A stretch of DNA of 64,000 bases from Astrothelium macrocarpum (Eukaryota; Ascomycota; Dothideomycetes; Trypetheliales; Trypetheliaceae): contig JAGEMR010000036.1 of NCBI GenBank assembly GCA_021030915.1, forward strand, positions 1 through 64,000. Direction: 5' to 3'. The notes under the pieces are model-generated. The model made no database searches and had not been told where the DNA came from. It was given only the letters and a program-made list of their open reading frames with translations. Every line of letters starts with the position of its first letter. Within the stretch, counting starts at the first letter, position 1. Position numbers and translations under genes: made by a program. Positions 21,606 to 31,248 of the stretch are shown here, one piece after another.

Positions 21606-22421
21606 ATGTCGGCCGAGGCTTGTTGTACATGCGCATCCCTTCTTTCATCAGCTACAGACAACGAGAAACCGCTCACAGCAAGTCGACGACTGTCTTGCTG
21701 TGGTCGCGCGATCTGTACGAAATGTATAGCGTCCAATCCACGCTTCTCGTCATATTGTCCATACTGTCAGATATCAGCAACACCAACTTCGATACTGCAA
21801 GGTCTTCGTGATCCTCCTGCCTATTCTCCTCCAGACTCTCCGCCAACTCCTCACTTTGATACACCAACGACATCAGATACAGATTCGGAGCTGCCCCCAG
21901 CATACTCTATACACGATTCTTCTCGGTTACGAGTCTTTGATGTGCCAAAAGATATCAAGGCAGCTTCTCCCGCTCCAGATGTCCTCCACTTCTTGCATCC
22001 CAACGATACTGTCTCTTCCGTAGCACTGCAATACCGTGTTCCACTTCAAGCCCTGCGTTCACACAATTCACTCTTTTCCGATTCACTTTTGCAAGCTCGA
22101 CGCACCATTTTAATTCCAGGCAGTTACTACCAAGGCCCTTCGTTATCACCCCGACCAGTGGAGGGTGAGGAAGAAGAAGCGCGAAAGGCCAAAGTCAGAA
22201 GGTTCATGGTGACCTGCAAAGTCGCCGAATATGATGTCGCATTGCTTTATTTGAAGCAAAGCGATTATGACCTGGATGAGGCAGTTACTAGATTTCAAGA
22301 GGACGAGCAATGGGAAAGAGATCATCCACTAGCTGGGTCGTCCAAAGGAGCCGCTGGAAAGGCAGGAGTGAAATTCGGGCAACCAGCCAAACACGTCGGA
22401 ATGAGACGATTCGTGAGATGA
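21606..22421 (+). CDS. Intracellular LysM protein with zinc-binding N-terminus
   Basis: Single exon, 271 residues, starting at the ATG in ACAATGTC. In-frame codons upstream of it look like non-coding 5' leader. The N-terminus has paired cysteines in a RING-like spacing (CCTCASL, SCCGRAICTKC, YCPYC, residues about 5-60). A Pro/Ser/Thr-rich linker follows. A LysM module (residues about 135-180) contains FLHPNDTVSSVALQYRVP and ILIPGSYY. The C-terminal 60 residues (CKVAEYDVALLYLKQSDYDL then DEAVTRF) look like a UBA/CUE-type three-helix segment. There is no signal peptide, so this is not a secreted chitin-binding effector but the LYSMD-like intracellular type. RING-like cysteines plus UBA-like end suggest a link to ubiquitin or membrane traffic, which is inference. 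Confidence 0.8.
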   Translation: MSAEACCTCASLLSSATDNEKPLTASRRLSCCGRAICTKCIASNPRFSSYCPYCQISATPTSILQGLRDPPAYSPPDSPPTPHFDTPTTSDTDSELPPAYSIHDSSRLRVFDVPKDIKAASPAPDVLHFLHPNDTVSSVALQYRVPLQALRSHNSLFSDSLLQARRTILIPGSYYQGPSLSPRPVEGEEEEARKAKVRRFMVTCKVAEYDVALLYLKQSDYDLDEAVTRFQEDEQWERDHPLAGSSKGAAGKAGVKFGQPAKHVGMRRFVR

Positions 22422-22784
22422 AATATCTCGTACAACATCCGCAGTAGGCAGTATGTACTAATAATCATGTTGGTGAACGAGCTGGTTGTATAGAAGGATG
22501 CTGGCACGCATATGGTCAAGGTGTCCTGCAGGGTTATGCTTGTAGAAATATATGTATTGCTATGATTTGATGAAATCAGCCTCATTCAATTTCAAGCATT
22601 CCTGCAACACTCCATTCAGGGTTTAAGGCGACCAATTGCGCCAACATATTTTATCTTCACATAGCGGCTGGATCGTTCTCAAAAGCTAGTTAGGCGCTGA
22701 CATGCGGTTAAACCAAAGGCACGAGTCACGTTTTTGGGCTTGATTGGGATAGGTCCGGATGAGAGGTGGCATGAAAATGACGTC

Positions 22785-22797
22785 GAAGGTTCCAGAA
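22785..22797 (+). promoter_or_regulatory. Heat-shock element, three perfect units
   Basis: The sequence GAAGGTTCCAGAA has three alternating nGAAn/nTTCn units with no mismatch, the binding site of trimeric Hsf1. It lies about 90 bp upstream of a TATAAA box and 215 bp upstream of the HSP104 start codon. Confidence 0.85.
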
Positions 22798-22869
22798 CAT
22801 GCCAAGCAACAACAGGCATACACTGGAAGCCTCACCCATCCACTCGACAAAACCGGTCACTGCTCTCTC

Positions 22870-22877
22870 GAAAATTC
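22870..22877 (+). promoter_or_regulatory. Second heat-shock half-site pair
   Basis: GAAAATTC is a two-unit GAAnnTTC element just before the TATA box of HSP104. Alone it would be weak, but next to the three-unit element it is a plausible auxiliary Hsf1 site. Confidence 0.5.
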
Positions 22878-22882
22878 GCTTG

Positions 22883-22888
22883 TATAAA
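22883..22888 (+). promoter_or_regulatory. TATA box of HSP104
   Basis: TATAAA in the context TTGTATAAAATC, 125-130 bp before the start codon and downstream of both heat-shock elements. Strongly inducible fungal genes commonly have this arrangement. Confidence 0.65.
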
Positions 22889-23012
22889 ATCTTTCTTCAA
22901 ACTGATTCTTGCCGCCGTTGCTCCCTCAATATAACGACAATCACGACCATAACGGCCATCGACTACTAATTTTCTACGCTTGAGGCGTACACTCAAAACC
23001 CCATAAGCCATA

Positions 23013-25814
23013 ATGGCCTCAAACATGGATTTTACAGACCGAGCGTCAGCTGCTCTGAGCGAGGCTCAGACTCTGGCTCAGCAACATTCTCACTCGCAGC
23101 TTATGCCAATTCACCTTGCAGTGGCACTCCTCGAACCTCAACCTGATCTCTCCAAAGACCAACAGGCAAAAGATCATGAATCTCATGCTGCTTCCTCGGC
23201 ACCCTTGTTCAAGCAAGTTGTTGAGCGTGCTCACGGTGATCCACAGTTGTTATCTCGTGCTTTTAATAAATCACTAGTTCGATTGCCCAGTCAAGATCCT
23301 CCACCTGAGCACGTGTCTCTCTCGCCAAGTTTCTCCAAAGTCCTCCGAGCTGCAAATGAGCTTCAAAAAACGCAAAAAGATAGCTACGTGGCAGTCGATC
23401 ACCTTATACAAGCGCTCGTGCAGGACGCTAATATACAACGATGCCTGGCTGATGCAAACATTTCCAACCCAAAGCTCATTGATGGCGCAGTCCAGCAAAT
23501 CCGAGGCACAAAAAGAGTAGATTCCAAGACGGCAGATACCGAAGAAGAGAATGAAAATCTCAAAAAGTTCACAATTGACATGACGAGTATGGCAAGGGAA
23601 GGGAAAATCGATCCTGTCATTGGACGAGAGGAAGAAATTCGACGCGTCATTCGGATTCTCAGTCGTCGAACGAAAAATAATCCAGTACTCATTGGTGAGC
23701 CCGGTGTTGGTAAGACGACTGTCGTAGAAGGTCTTGCTCTCCGAATCGTCAACGCAGATGTTCCAGCCAATCTTGCGGCATGCAGACTTCTTTCTCTCGA
23801 TGTTGGATCCCTTGTTGCCGGAAGTAAATATCGTGGAGAATTTGAAGAACGCATGAAAGGCGTGCTGAAGGAGATTGAAGATTCCAAGGACATGATTGTC
23901 CTTTTTGTTGATGAGATTCATCTACTCATGGGAGCCGGCTCCAGTGGTGAAGGTGGAATGGATGCTGCCAATCTTCTCAAGCCGATGCTTGCTCGAGGTC
24001 AACTTCATTGTATAGGTGCAACTACTTTGGCTGAATATCGAAAGTACATTGAAAAGGACCAAGCATTCGAGCGACGTTTCCAACAAGTTCTCGTCAAGGA
24101 ACCCTCTATTCCAGAGACCATCTCCATCCTCCGTGGCTTAAAGGAAAAATACGAAGTTCACCACGGTGTTACCATTCTCGACGGAGCCATTGTTTCTGCT
24201 GCTGGTCTTGCAGCACGTTATCTTACTCAACGAAGACTCCCAGATTCAGCCGTCGACTTGATCGATGAAGCTGCAGCCGCGGTCCGCGTAACTCGCGAGT
24301 CACAACCTGAAGCTTTGGATAATTTGGAGCGAAAACAACGACAACTGCAAATCGAAATTCACGCGCTTGAACGTGAAAAAGACGAAGCAGCTCGCACACG
24401 TCTCCGTGAAGCCAAAGCCGAATCAGCCAATGTGGAAGAGGAACTAAAACCCCTCCGCGAAAAGTACGAAACGGAAAAGACTCGTAGCAAAGAAATTCAA
24501 GAGGCTCGTATCAAGCTCGACCAACTCAAAGTCAAGCAAGCAGAGGCAGAACGAATGCGGGATATCCAAACAGCATCTGATCTCAAGTATTATGCCATCC
24601 CCGACGTCGAGACCCGCATCGAACAGCTCGAAGCGGAAAAGGCTCGCGCAGATGCCGAAGCATTCAATCACCGGGGCTCAATGGGCGAGACGCTCCTAAC
24701 TGACGCTGTTGGACCCGACCAAATCAATGAAATTGTTGCCCGTTGGACCGGCATCCCCGTAACACGTTTGCGCACCACCGAAAAAGAGAAACTCCTACAG
24801 ATGGAAAAGCACCTCGCGCATGTCGTCGTCGGCCAAAAAGAGGCCGTCACCTCCGTCGCCAATGCCATCCGTCTCCAACGCTCCGGCCTCGCCAACCCCG
24901 ATCAGCCCCCTTCCTTTCTTTTCTGCGGGCCATCGGGAACAGGCAAAACCCTACTCACCAAAGCCCTCGCAGAATTCCTCTTTGATGACGCCAAAGCCAT
25001 GATCCGCTTCGACATGTCGGAATACCAAGAGCGCCACTCGCTCTCACGCATGATCGGCGCGCCGCCCGGCTACGTAGGTCACGACGCCGGCGGCCAGCTC
25101 ACCGAAGCCCTCCGGCGGCGTCCCTTCTCGATCCTGCTCTTCGACGAGGTCGAAAAGGCCGCCAAGGAAGTGCTCACCGTACTACTCCAGCTCATGGACG
25201 ACGGGCGCATCACCGACGGCCAGGGCCGCGTGGTCGACGCCAAAAACTGCATCGTCGTCATGACGTCCAACCTCGGCGCGGAATATCTGGCACGCCCCAA
25301 CGCGCCCGACGGCCGCATCGACCCGACGACCAAGGAGATGGTGATGGGCGCGCTGCGCAACTACTTCCTCCCCGAATTCCTCAACCGCATCTCGTCCATC
25401 GTCATCTTCAACCGGCTCACGCGCCGCGAGATCCGCAAGATCGTCGACGTCCGCCTCGACGAGATCCAGCGGCGCCTCGCGCAGAACGGCCGCTCGGTCC
25501 ATATCGAGTTGACGGACGGCGTGCGCGACTACCTCGGCAGCGCGGGCTACTCCCCCGCATATGGTGCAAGGCCGTTGGCAAGGCTGATCGAGAAGGAGGT
25601 GCTGAATCGCATGGCCGTGCTGATCCTCCGCGGCAGTATCCGCGATGGCGAGTCGGCGAGGGTGGTGTTGGAGGATGGGCATGTGCAGGTGTTGCCGAAT
25701 CATACGGAGAGTGATGGGGAGGGCGGGAGTGGAAGTGAGGTGGAGATGGTGGATGAGGATGATGCGGTGGCGGAGTTGGCGGACGCGGACATGGAGACGG
25801 ATCTTTATGATTAG
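23013..25814 (+). CDS. HSP104: Hsp104/ClpB AAA+ disaggregase
   Basis: Intronless, 933 residues (yeast Hsp104 has 908). N-terminal Clp repeat domain (residues 1-165, with HSHSQLMPIHLAVALLEP). First AAA+ domain with Walker A GEPGVGKTT at about 228 and Walker B LFVDEIH at about 296. A long coiled-coil middle domain at about 430-560. Second AAA+ domain with Walker A GPSGTGKTLL at about 639 and Walker B LLFDEVEK at about 709. The C-terminus is an acidic extension rich in E and D. Middle-domain length and this extension mark it as cytosolic Hsp104. It threads aggregated proteins together with Hsp70/Hsp40 and handles prions in yeast. Two heat-shock elements and a TATA box precede it. The 3' third is much richer in G+C than the 5' part. 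Confidence 0.98.
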   Translation: MASNMDFTDRASAALSEAQTLAQQHSHSQLMPIHLAVALLEPQPDLSKDQQAKDHESHAASSAPLFKQVVERAHGDPQLLSRAFNKSLVRLPSQDPPPEHVSLSPSFSKVLRAANELQKTQKDSYVAVDHLIQALVQDANIQRCLADANISNPKLIDGAVQQIRGTKRVDSKTADTEEENENLKKFTIDMTSMAREGKIDPVIGREEEIRRVIRILSRRTKNNPVLIGEPGVGKTTVVEGLALRIVNADVPANLAACRLLSLDVGSLVAGSKYRGEFEERMKGVLKEIEDSKDMIVLFVDEIHLLMGAGSSGEGGMDAANLLKPMLARGQLHCIGATTLAEYRKYIEKDQAFERRFQQVLVKEPSIPETISILRGLKEKYEVHHGVTILDGAIVSAAGLAARYLTQRRLPDSAVDLIDEAAAAVRVTRESQPEALDNLERKQRQLQIEIHALEREKDEAARTRLREAKAESANVEEELKPLREKYETEKTRSKEIQEARIKLDQLKVKQAEAERMRDIQTASDLKYYAIPDVETRIEQLEAEKARADAEAFNHRGSMGETLLTDAVGPDQINEIVARWTGIPVTRLRTTEKEKLLQMEKHLAHVVVGQKEAVTSVANAIRLQRSGLANPDQPPSFLFCGPSGTGKTLLTKALAEFLFDDAKAMIRFDMSEYQERHSLSRMIGAPPGYVGHDAGGQLTEALRRRPFSILLFDEVEKAAKEVLTVLLQLMDDGRITDGQGRVVDAKNCIVVMTSNLGAEYLARPNAPDGRIDPTTKEMVMGALRNYFLPEFLNRISSIVIFNRLTRREIRKIVDVRLDEIQRRLAQNGRSVHIELTDGVRDYLGSAGYSPAYGARPLARLIEKEVLNRMAVLILRGSIRDGESARVVLEDGHVQVLPNHTESDGEGGSGSEVEMVDEDDAVAELADADMETDLYD

Positions 25815-26473
25815 ATGGGGGAACTGATACAGGGCTAAAGATTGGACGAGAGGGTGGGCATTTGACATCGACTCATTGTTTCAGCGTGGTGCATGGGCGT
25901 TTTGTGCTTGGAATTGAAAATTCATGTCCTAGATGTCATGTGGATTACGTCCCGAGACTGTTGGATTACCTGCATACCTTTTACATATGCACATAGTGAC
26001 GAGATCACGGACAGTAACATAGATTTGAGCATAGTCTAGATTGATGGAAATAGTCATAATTTCAGAACAAAGCTTTGCCACTAGAAATAAGATTACGCCT
26101 TGTACATAATTCATCTTCATTGGAACAGCGCGGAGTGCAAAAATCATGTTTAGACGCTAAAGCAACTCAGCCAGCTACCATATGTATACATCTCTGAGTT
26201 GCCTCGAGAACTTCCATCTCAAAATTGTCTAAACGTCTATAGACATCATCAGCATCTAGTTAGCTGCGAATATTTACTACTAATTCAAATCCACCGACTG
26301 ACTTTCTTGCTCTTTTCAAGTTGCCTCGTCTTACTGTTGCGACGTTCTTCCCTCGAATTACAATTCGACAATTAACACCTCGCGATCCATAGGCCTAGAT
26401 ATACCACATCTCAGATATGTACCCTGTCGCGTCTTGATCCAGCAATCTTGTGCCTTCTTCCTCTCCTCTCAAA
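25815..26473. other. Convergent intergenic region
   Basis: An AT-rich spacer between the 3' ends of HSP104 and the Zn2Cys6 gene, sharply different from the GC-rich coding ends on both sides. No gene was seen. Confidence 0.4.
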
Positions 26474-28868
26474 TCAAGCAGCAACTCCCTTTCCCCCACC
26501 AAACCCCTGCGCCTGACCCAACGTCCCCTGCGCCCTCGCCACCGCCATCGCTGCCGTCGCCGTAGCATCATCCTCATCCAACAGTACGCCGTCCTCAACC
26601 AGCCCCCCATCCACCTGTCCTCCATTCTCATCCCCTCCCCCACCACCACTCCCCAACCCGTCCTCATCCTCCTCCTCATCCTCCTCGTCCTCCTCATCCT
26701 CATCCTCCTCCTTCCCCCCCTCCACAGACACAGCCGACACCAGCGGCCGAAAACTCGCCTCCGACAGCGCCGCCACGGCCGCCGCCGCCGTCGCCGACGA
26801 CGACGACGCGGTCCCATGGCTCCCGGACGCCAGATGATGCGCGCTCGGCGGCGAATACAGACTGCCCTCGCGCGCCCCCTGCTGCTGCTGCTGCTGCTGC
26901 TGGAGGGAAGCAGCATACGCATCGCCCACCATGCCGTTGCCGCCGCCGCCGCCGGCGCCGGGGGCATTCTGGGCCTGCAGCTGGGCGAGCGCGAGGGCGC
27001 GCGCCTGCGTGAGCCCCTCCTCGTCGCGCGCGCGCTGGTTCTCGCGCGCCAGCGCCGCGTACGTCTCCTCGTCCGACGTGGGGCCCGGGCGGAAGCTGGC
27101 GAGCGCGGCGTCTGGGGGCCCGCCGGCCGCGCTGGAGGCGGAGCTGGGGCCGAGGCTGGCGCGGCGGGCATTGTTGTTGTGGTGGAGGTCGAGGGGTTGG
27201 TCGGCTGCCGCGCTGTAGCCGAGGGGCGCGGCGTTGGAGGTCGAGGTGGTGCTGGTGAGGCCGCTGGTGGTGCTGCTGCTGGTGCTGGGGTCCCAGGGTT
27301 GCAGCTCTTCGGGCTTGACTTCGCGCCAGGAGCACTTGGCGTGTTTTTTGGTGCAGCCCATGCAGGCGGTGAGGTTTTTTAGACAGTCCATGTGGAGGCG
27401 GCGACAACGGTCGCAAGGGGGGAGGATGCGGTCGCCTTTTTGGAGCGTTTCCATGCGGGCGACCATGGCGGCTTTGTAAGGGCCTTCGTCTGCGGCTGCG
27501 GCGGCTGTAGCTTTTTGAGATGTGGATTGATGATTGGGATGAGCATGATCGCCAGAATGAGAATGGCTGTGATGGGAGTTGGTGTGGGTTGTTGGTGATG
27601 GTCGTGAAGGATGAGATGCGCCATGCCCCACATTTGAATGAGGACGACTTGTGGCGACTGCATCTGATCCAGTTCCAAAAGGCGCAAAATCCGCAGCATA
27701 GTGGCCTTTTGCGCCATTCTGTTTAGTCTGAGAATTGCTGGTTGCAGTTGCATTGGTAGAATGGGGAGGTGCCGAGGTCCCGAATGCGGCTTGCTGTTTC
27801 CGCTCAGCGACAGTGGAAAAGCGATTAAGTAGCTCCGCACGCGTTTCTGGAGAAGCACCAAAGGAATTCTTCAGAACCGAATCCAATTTAGACAAGGACT
27901 GATTCTCAGATGTATTGTGACTGCCATTATGCTCTACTGGAGGTCGGGAATTGACCGCAACAAAGCCTCCATGAGAAGTTTGCGCAAGCCCCGCGAGAGC
28001 AGCACTCGCTGCAGGACTTGCGCCATTCATCAAGGCAACATTGGATGGACTCGATGCTCGCAACGCAGCTGATCCGCTAATTGGCTGCTCTGCAGCACGT
28101 CGATCCAGTATTGCCTGCTTTCGACCTTTGAGTCGATGATTGAGCTGCCTAGTACGTGCAGCAACTACAGTCTCACGTCAGCACATGATTCGCGATTTTG
28201 GAGGATAGCACCAAAGGAGAAATTGTACCTTGATCGGCCAAATGACTCAACTGCCCCAACGTCTTCTCCAAAATCTCAATCGTCCCCAACTCCTTCTCCT
28301 CGTCTTCACTGATCGGCTGGGGCGGAATCATCTTCTGCGGGATGCCCGAATTGATGAGGACAAAATCATCCTCTGAGATCTGGACGCGACACTGCTTGGT
28401 GTAGAATTGGCAGACGCGGGCGCCCTCACTCATCTGGCCCAATTGGAACTGCTCGGGCTTGTTCCGGGCAAACTCGACGACATCAAGCCAGGTGACAGTG
28501 GTGCCGTCTTTCCCGTGCGATTTCAGCACGCGAGGAGGTCCGTCAAAGAGCCGCTCGAAGCGGTGGATTAGAATGGGCCCCAGGGGTCGAGCGCCGAGGT
28601 TGACGGCCATGCTTTCGTGGCGCTCGAGGACGCCGGCATAGTCGGAGAGGGTCGAGATGAGAGAGGAGAGCGGATCGTCGGGGGAAACGAGGGGGAGGTC
28701 GTCAGTATTGTGGCGAGCGAGGTAATTGATTTGGAGGTGGGCTGCGGAGTTGGACTTCTTGGTGGGATGGCCCACGGCGTCGTTGGAGTCGCTCCGCTTG
28801 CGCTTGAGCTCCGAGGAAGGGCGGTCCGGCGTGTCGAGGTCCATGTCTGGATGCAGCGTCGGTTCCAT
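26474..28868 (-). CDS. Zn(II)2Cys6 fungal regulator with central zinc cluster
   Basis: Exon 1 28229-28868 and exon 2 26474-28164 are joined across a 64-nt intron (GTACAA to CTGTAG, branch CTGAC); 776 residues. Exon 1 encodes an acidic/basic start with KRKRSDSND and PTKKSN (likely nuclear signal), then a conserved-looking domain ending in SEDEEKELGTIEILEKTLGQ. The zinc cluster is unusually far in, at about residues 440-470: C-x2-C-x6-C-x6-C-x2-C-x6-C within PPCDRCRRLHMDCLKN and ACMGCTKKHAKCSW, all six cysteines present. The rest is low complexity: Gly/Ala/Ser-rich, an eight-Gln run, and a long Glu/Asp tract near the end that could serve as activation region. No Fungal_trans domain was seen. 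Probably a DNA-binding transcription factor; targets unknown. Confidence 0.85.
26879..26902 (-). repeat. CAG trinucleotide run encoding polyglutamine
   Basis: An uninterrupted GCT/CTG run on the + strand reads as a glutamine tract in the Zn2Cys6 gene. Repeats of this kind often vary in length between strains. Confidence 0.85.
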
Positions 28869-29243
28869 TGGCGGATCAGACAGTCAGGGACAATGGGAAG
28901 ATCAGAAAAGAAAGCATGGAAAGCAGAGCTGCGAGAGGGGAGCAGAGGAAGGAAAGGAAAGGAAGAGAAGGTCTGGACGCGGAGGGGGGCAAGGAAGGGT
29001 GGGAATTGTGGCCGGAATGCGGAGAGCTTGGGATTCAAAGGGTCGGGCAGTTGCGCTGGTCGGGCGGAGGTACAACACCCGAACCGCCTCCGCTCAATGC
29101 TCTCACCTGCTCACACCATACCCAGAATCTGGCCTAGACTCGCCCACGCCGTCGCCGGTTCACTTCGCCCCATCGCTTCAAGGTATGGTCCACCACCCAC
29201 ACGCCGGGCCACCTTCCCTTCCTCCGTCCCCATCCTGCTGCTC

Positions 29244-29245
<2 letters not shown>

Positions 29246-29274
<29 letters not shown>
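29246..29274. repeat. CTG microsatellite
   Basis: About nine uninterrupted CTG/GCT units within the divergent spacer. Confidence 0.85.
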
Positions 29275-29275
<1 letters not shown>

Positions 29276-29338
29276 CGCCGGCCTGCAACTCGCGACAATC
29301 GTGCTCCCCCGCCCGCCCATGCGACAACAGCCGTGCCG

Positions 29339-29404
29339 CGCATCATCATCCATCGTCATCTCCCATCATCATCATCATCCTCCTCCTCATCGTCATCATC
29401 ATCG
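29339..29404. repeat. CAT-rich microsatellite
   Basis: CATCATCATC, ATCATCATCATC and related runs, interrupted by a few other triplets. Confidence 0.75.
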
Positions 29405-29465
29405 CTGTCGTCAGCCTCGCTCCTCCTGACTGCGCTGCACTGCACAGCACGGAACAGCAGAGGAC

Positions 29466-29508
29466 AGCACAGCACAGCACAGCACAGCACAGCACAGCAT
29501 AGCACAGC
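29466..29508. repeat. AGCAC pentanucleotide minisatellite
   Basis: Eight tandem AGCAC units, with one AGCAT variant as the seventh, plus a partial ninth. A five-base unit is not a codon multiple, which argues against coding use of this segment. Confidence 0.9.
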
Positions 29509-29825
29509 GTGGCGTTGCTCCATGGCAGCCACAGCATCCGTCGCTCCGGGCTTCCGCAGGCTTCCAGTCTGGGTGCTGCTCCTGCTGGTGGTGCTGCTGC
29601 TGCTCTGGGCCCGGGCGCAGGGATGCTGGACGAGCCAGCGTGGGCGTTGGGGTGGTGTGGGCTGGACGCCGGGCAGGGCCACGCCGGGGGTGAGGTGGGC
29701 TGCTGCTTGCTGCGCTTGCCCGCCTGCCTGGCTGGCTGGCCTAGGGACGCCGGGGGGCTTGCTGCCCACCCACTCCGACTTGCCGACAACCGGGTAGCTA
29801 CTGCTTCCTCCTGCGAATGCTCGCG

Positions 29826-29905
29826 TTGCTGCTGCTGCTGCTGCTGCTGCTCCTGCTGCTGCTGCTCCTGCTGCTCGTGCCGCTGTTGCTGCTGCTGCTG
29901 CGTGG
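29826..29905. repeat. Interrupted CTG/TGC microsatellite
   Basis: About 80 bp of CTG repeats broken by CTC and CGT triplets. On the minus strand it would read as interrupted glutamine runs. Confidence 0.8.
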
Positions 29906-30173
29906 TGCTGGTTACGCTCGCTCTCCCGTCCGACCCTGGGCCCGTCTCCCGCGACACCAGCCTGTAGCAGCCCCTGGAGGGTGAGTTGTTGTTCGTGTTA
30001 GTCAGGTAGTTGTAGCGGAGCCGGCGAGCGATCGCCGCCCAAATCCACATCCCAAGCGCCCCACCCGCGCCCTTTCGCCCCACCCAGCGCAACCGCCTGG
30101 CTGTCACTCAATCCTTCTCGCCCTTTGGTGCCCAGGTGAGGGTGCTTTCGCTTGGGCCCGCACGCATCGCCCG

Positions 30174-30199
30174 GTCGCCGCCGCCGCCGCCGCCGCCGC
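30174..30199. repeat. CCG microsatellite
   Basis: A run of about eight CCG/GCC units upstream of LSM7. Confidence 0.8.
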
Positions 30200-30576
30200 A
30201 GAGCACCGCGTGAAAGCACCGCAAAGCACCGCAACCTTAGTAAACCTGCAAATCCAATCCAGCCCAATCCCTCCCCCCTCCCCTCCAAAAAAAAAAAATC
30301 CCCCCCAACCCTCGAATCCCCGATTCAACCCGTCTCACGCGTGACTCGCTTTCGGCGCCCCGCGTCCTTGTCCAAGCAAACCCCCCTCCCCCTTACCTTT
30401 CATTTCCATATCCATCACAAGCGCCAAAAATCCCCGAACCGCAAACAAATCTCACCTTACTGCCAAAAAACCGCTCCAAACTTCTCTCCCTCCCTTTGCC
30501 CCGCGCCGCACGCGCGCGCATCGCGCACAGCCACATCTAGGTGCAGGGCCCTTAGTTTTTGCCCCCCCCCCTCCCA

Positions 30577-31248
30577 ATGTCCGAACGCGCGAGCATCCGA
30601 GGCGGGCGTGGGGGCGGTCGGGGAGACCGTGGAGGCCGAGGAGGAGGCGGGAGAGGCGGCGGAGGAGGTGCTGGTGCTGGTGGTGGTGCGTCAGCAGGTG
30701 CTGCTGGCGGGGCGCAGGCTGAGAAGCCGAGGAAGGAGAACATTCTCAATTTGGAAAAGTACATGGATAAGCAGATTACGGTCAAGTTCAATGGGGGCAG
30801 AGAAGGTATGTGAGACTTGTTTGAGAGCTTTTTTTTGGGCGTGCATGTGTGGGTGTGTGTGTGTGTGTGTATGTGCGCTCGTCTCTGCTGCCCGCATTTC
30901 TCATCCCTTGTTTGGGGGAGGGGGATTTTCTCTTCCCTCTGACCTGCGACACTTTTGACGTGGCGGCCTGATGGCTATGCATGAAACCCTACCATACGTG
31001 TATTGATTGGTATGACTGACGTTGGTGTTTTGGATTTTCATTTAGTTGTTGGCACACTCAAGGGATACGATCAACTGATGAATCTCGTACTCGACGACGT
31101 CAAGGAACTGCTGAAAGATGACGAGGGCAACGAGTCGTCTCGGCCACTTGGCTTGATTGTGGCAAGGGGCACGTTACTTGTGCTGATCAGTCCATTGGAT
31201 GGAAGTGAGGAGATTGCGAACCCATTCATGCAGGGAGAGGATGAGTGA
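30577..31248 (+). CDS. LSM7: U6 snRNA-associated Sm-like protein LSm7
   Basis: Exon 1 30577-30805 and exon 2 31046-31248 give 143 residues across a 240-nt intron (GTATGT to TTTAG). The Sm fold starts at KPRKENILNLEKYMDKQITV (Sm1 motif with VKFNGGRE), continues over the intron with VVGTLKGYDQLMNLVLDDV, and has Sm2 as GLIVARGTLLVLISP. These are hallmark LSm7 segments. LSm7 sits in the LSm2-8 ring on U6 snRNA (splicing) and in the cytoplasmic LSm1-7 ring (mRNA decapping). The first 45 residues are an extension of RGG/RG repeats followed by Gly/Ala, longer than in yeast. The intron contains a GT dinucleotide run at about 30850-30870. Confidence 0.95.
30850..30870. repeat. GT dinucleotide repeat in the LSM7 intron
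   Basis: A (GT)n run of about 20 bp lies about 45 bp into the LSM7 intron. It is absent from the spliced message. Confidence 0.75.

Larger units (their letters stand above)
28869..30576. promoter_or_regulatory. Long GC-rich divergent spacer with microsatellites
   Basis: 1.7 kb between the start of the Zn2Cys6 gene (minus strand) and LSM7 (plus strand). It is packed with simple repeats (CTG, CAT, AGCAC, CCG) and poly(C)/poly(A) patches. Long frames exist on both strands, but they consist of repeat-derived Q, C, A, H or S runs and are not taken as genes. It presumably holds both promoters and a long 5' leader of the regulator. Confidence 0.55.

Noticed and set aside
26450..27382. A 310-codon plus-strand frame opposite the Zn2Cys6 gene
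   Set aside because: It is an antisense shadow created by high GC content and by low-complexity codons of the regulator. Its composition (Arg/Pro/Leu runs) is not protein-like.
28617..29502. Two overlapping plus-strand frames of about 260-270 codons over the start of the regulator gene
   Set aside because: They run antisense to exon 1 of the Zn2Cys6 gene and on into microsatellites, with no motif.
29346..30107. A 253-codon minus-strand frame rich in glutamine in the microsatellite spacer
   Set aside because: It is made of repeat-derived triplets (CAG, GCT) plus a pentanucleotide repeat read in rotating frames, has no conserved segment, and lies in the promoter of two real genes.
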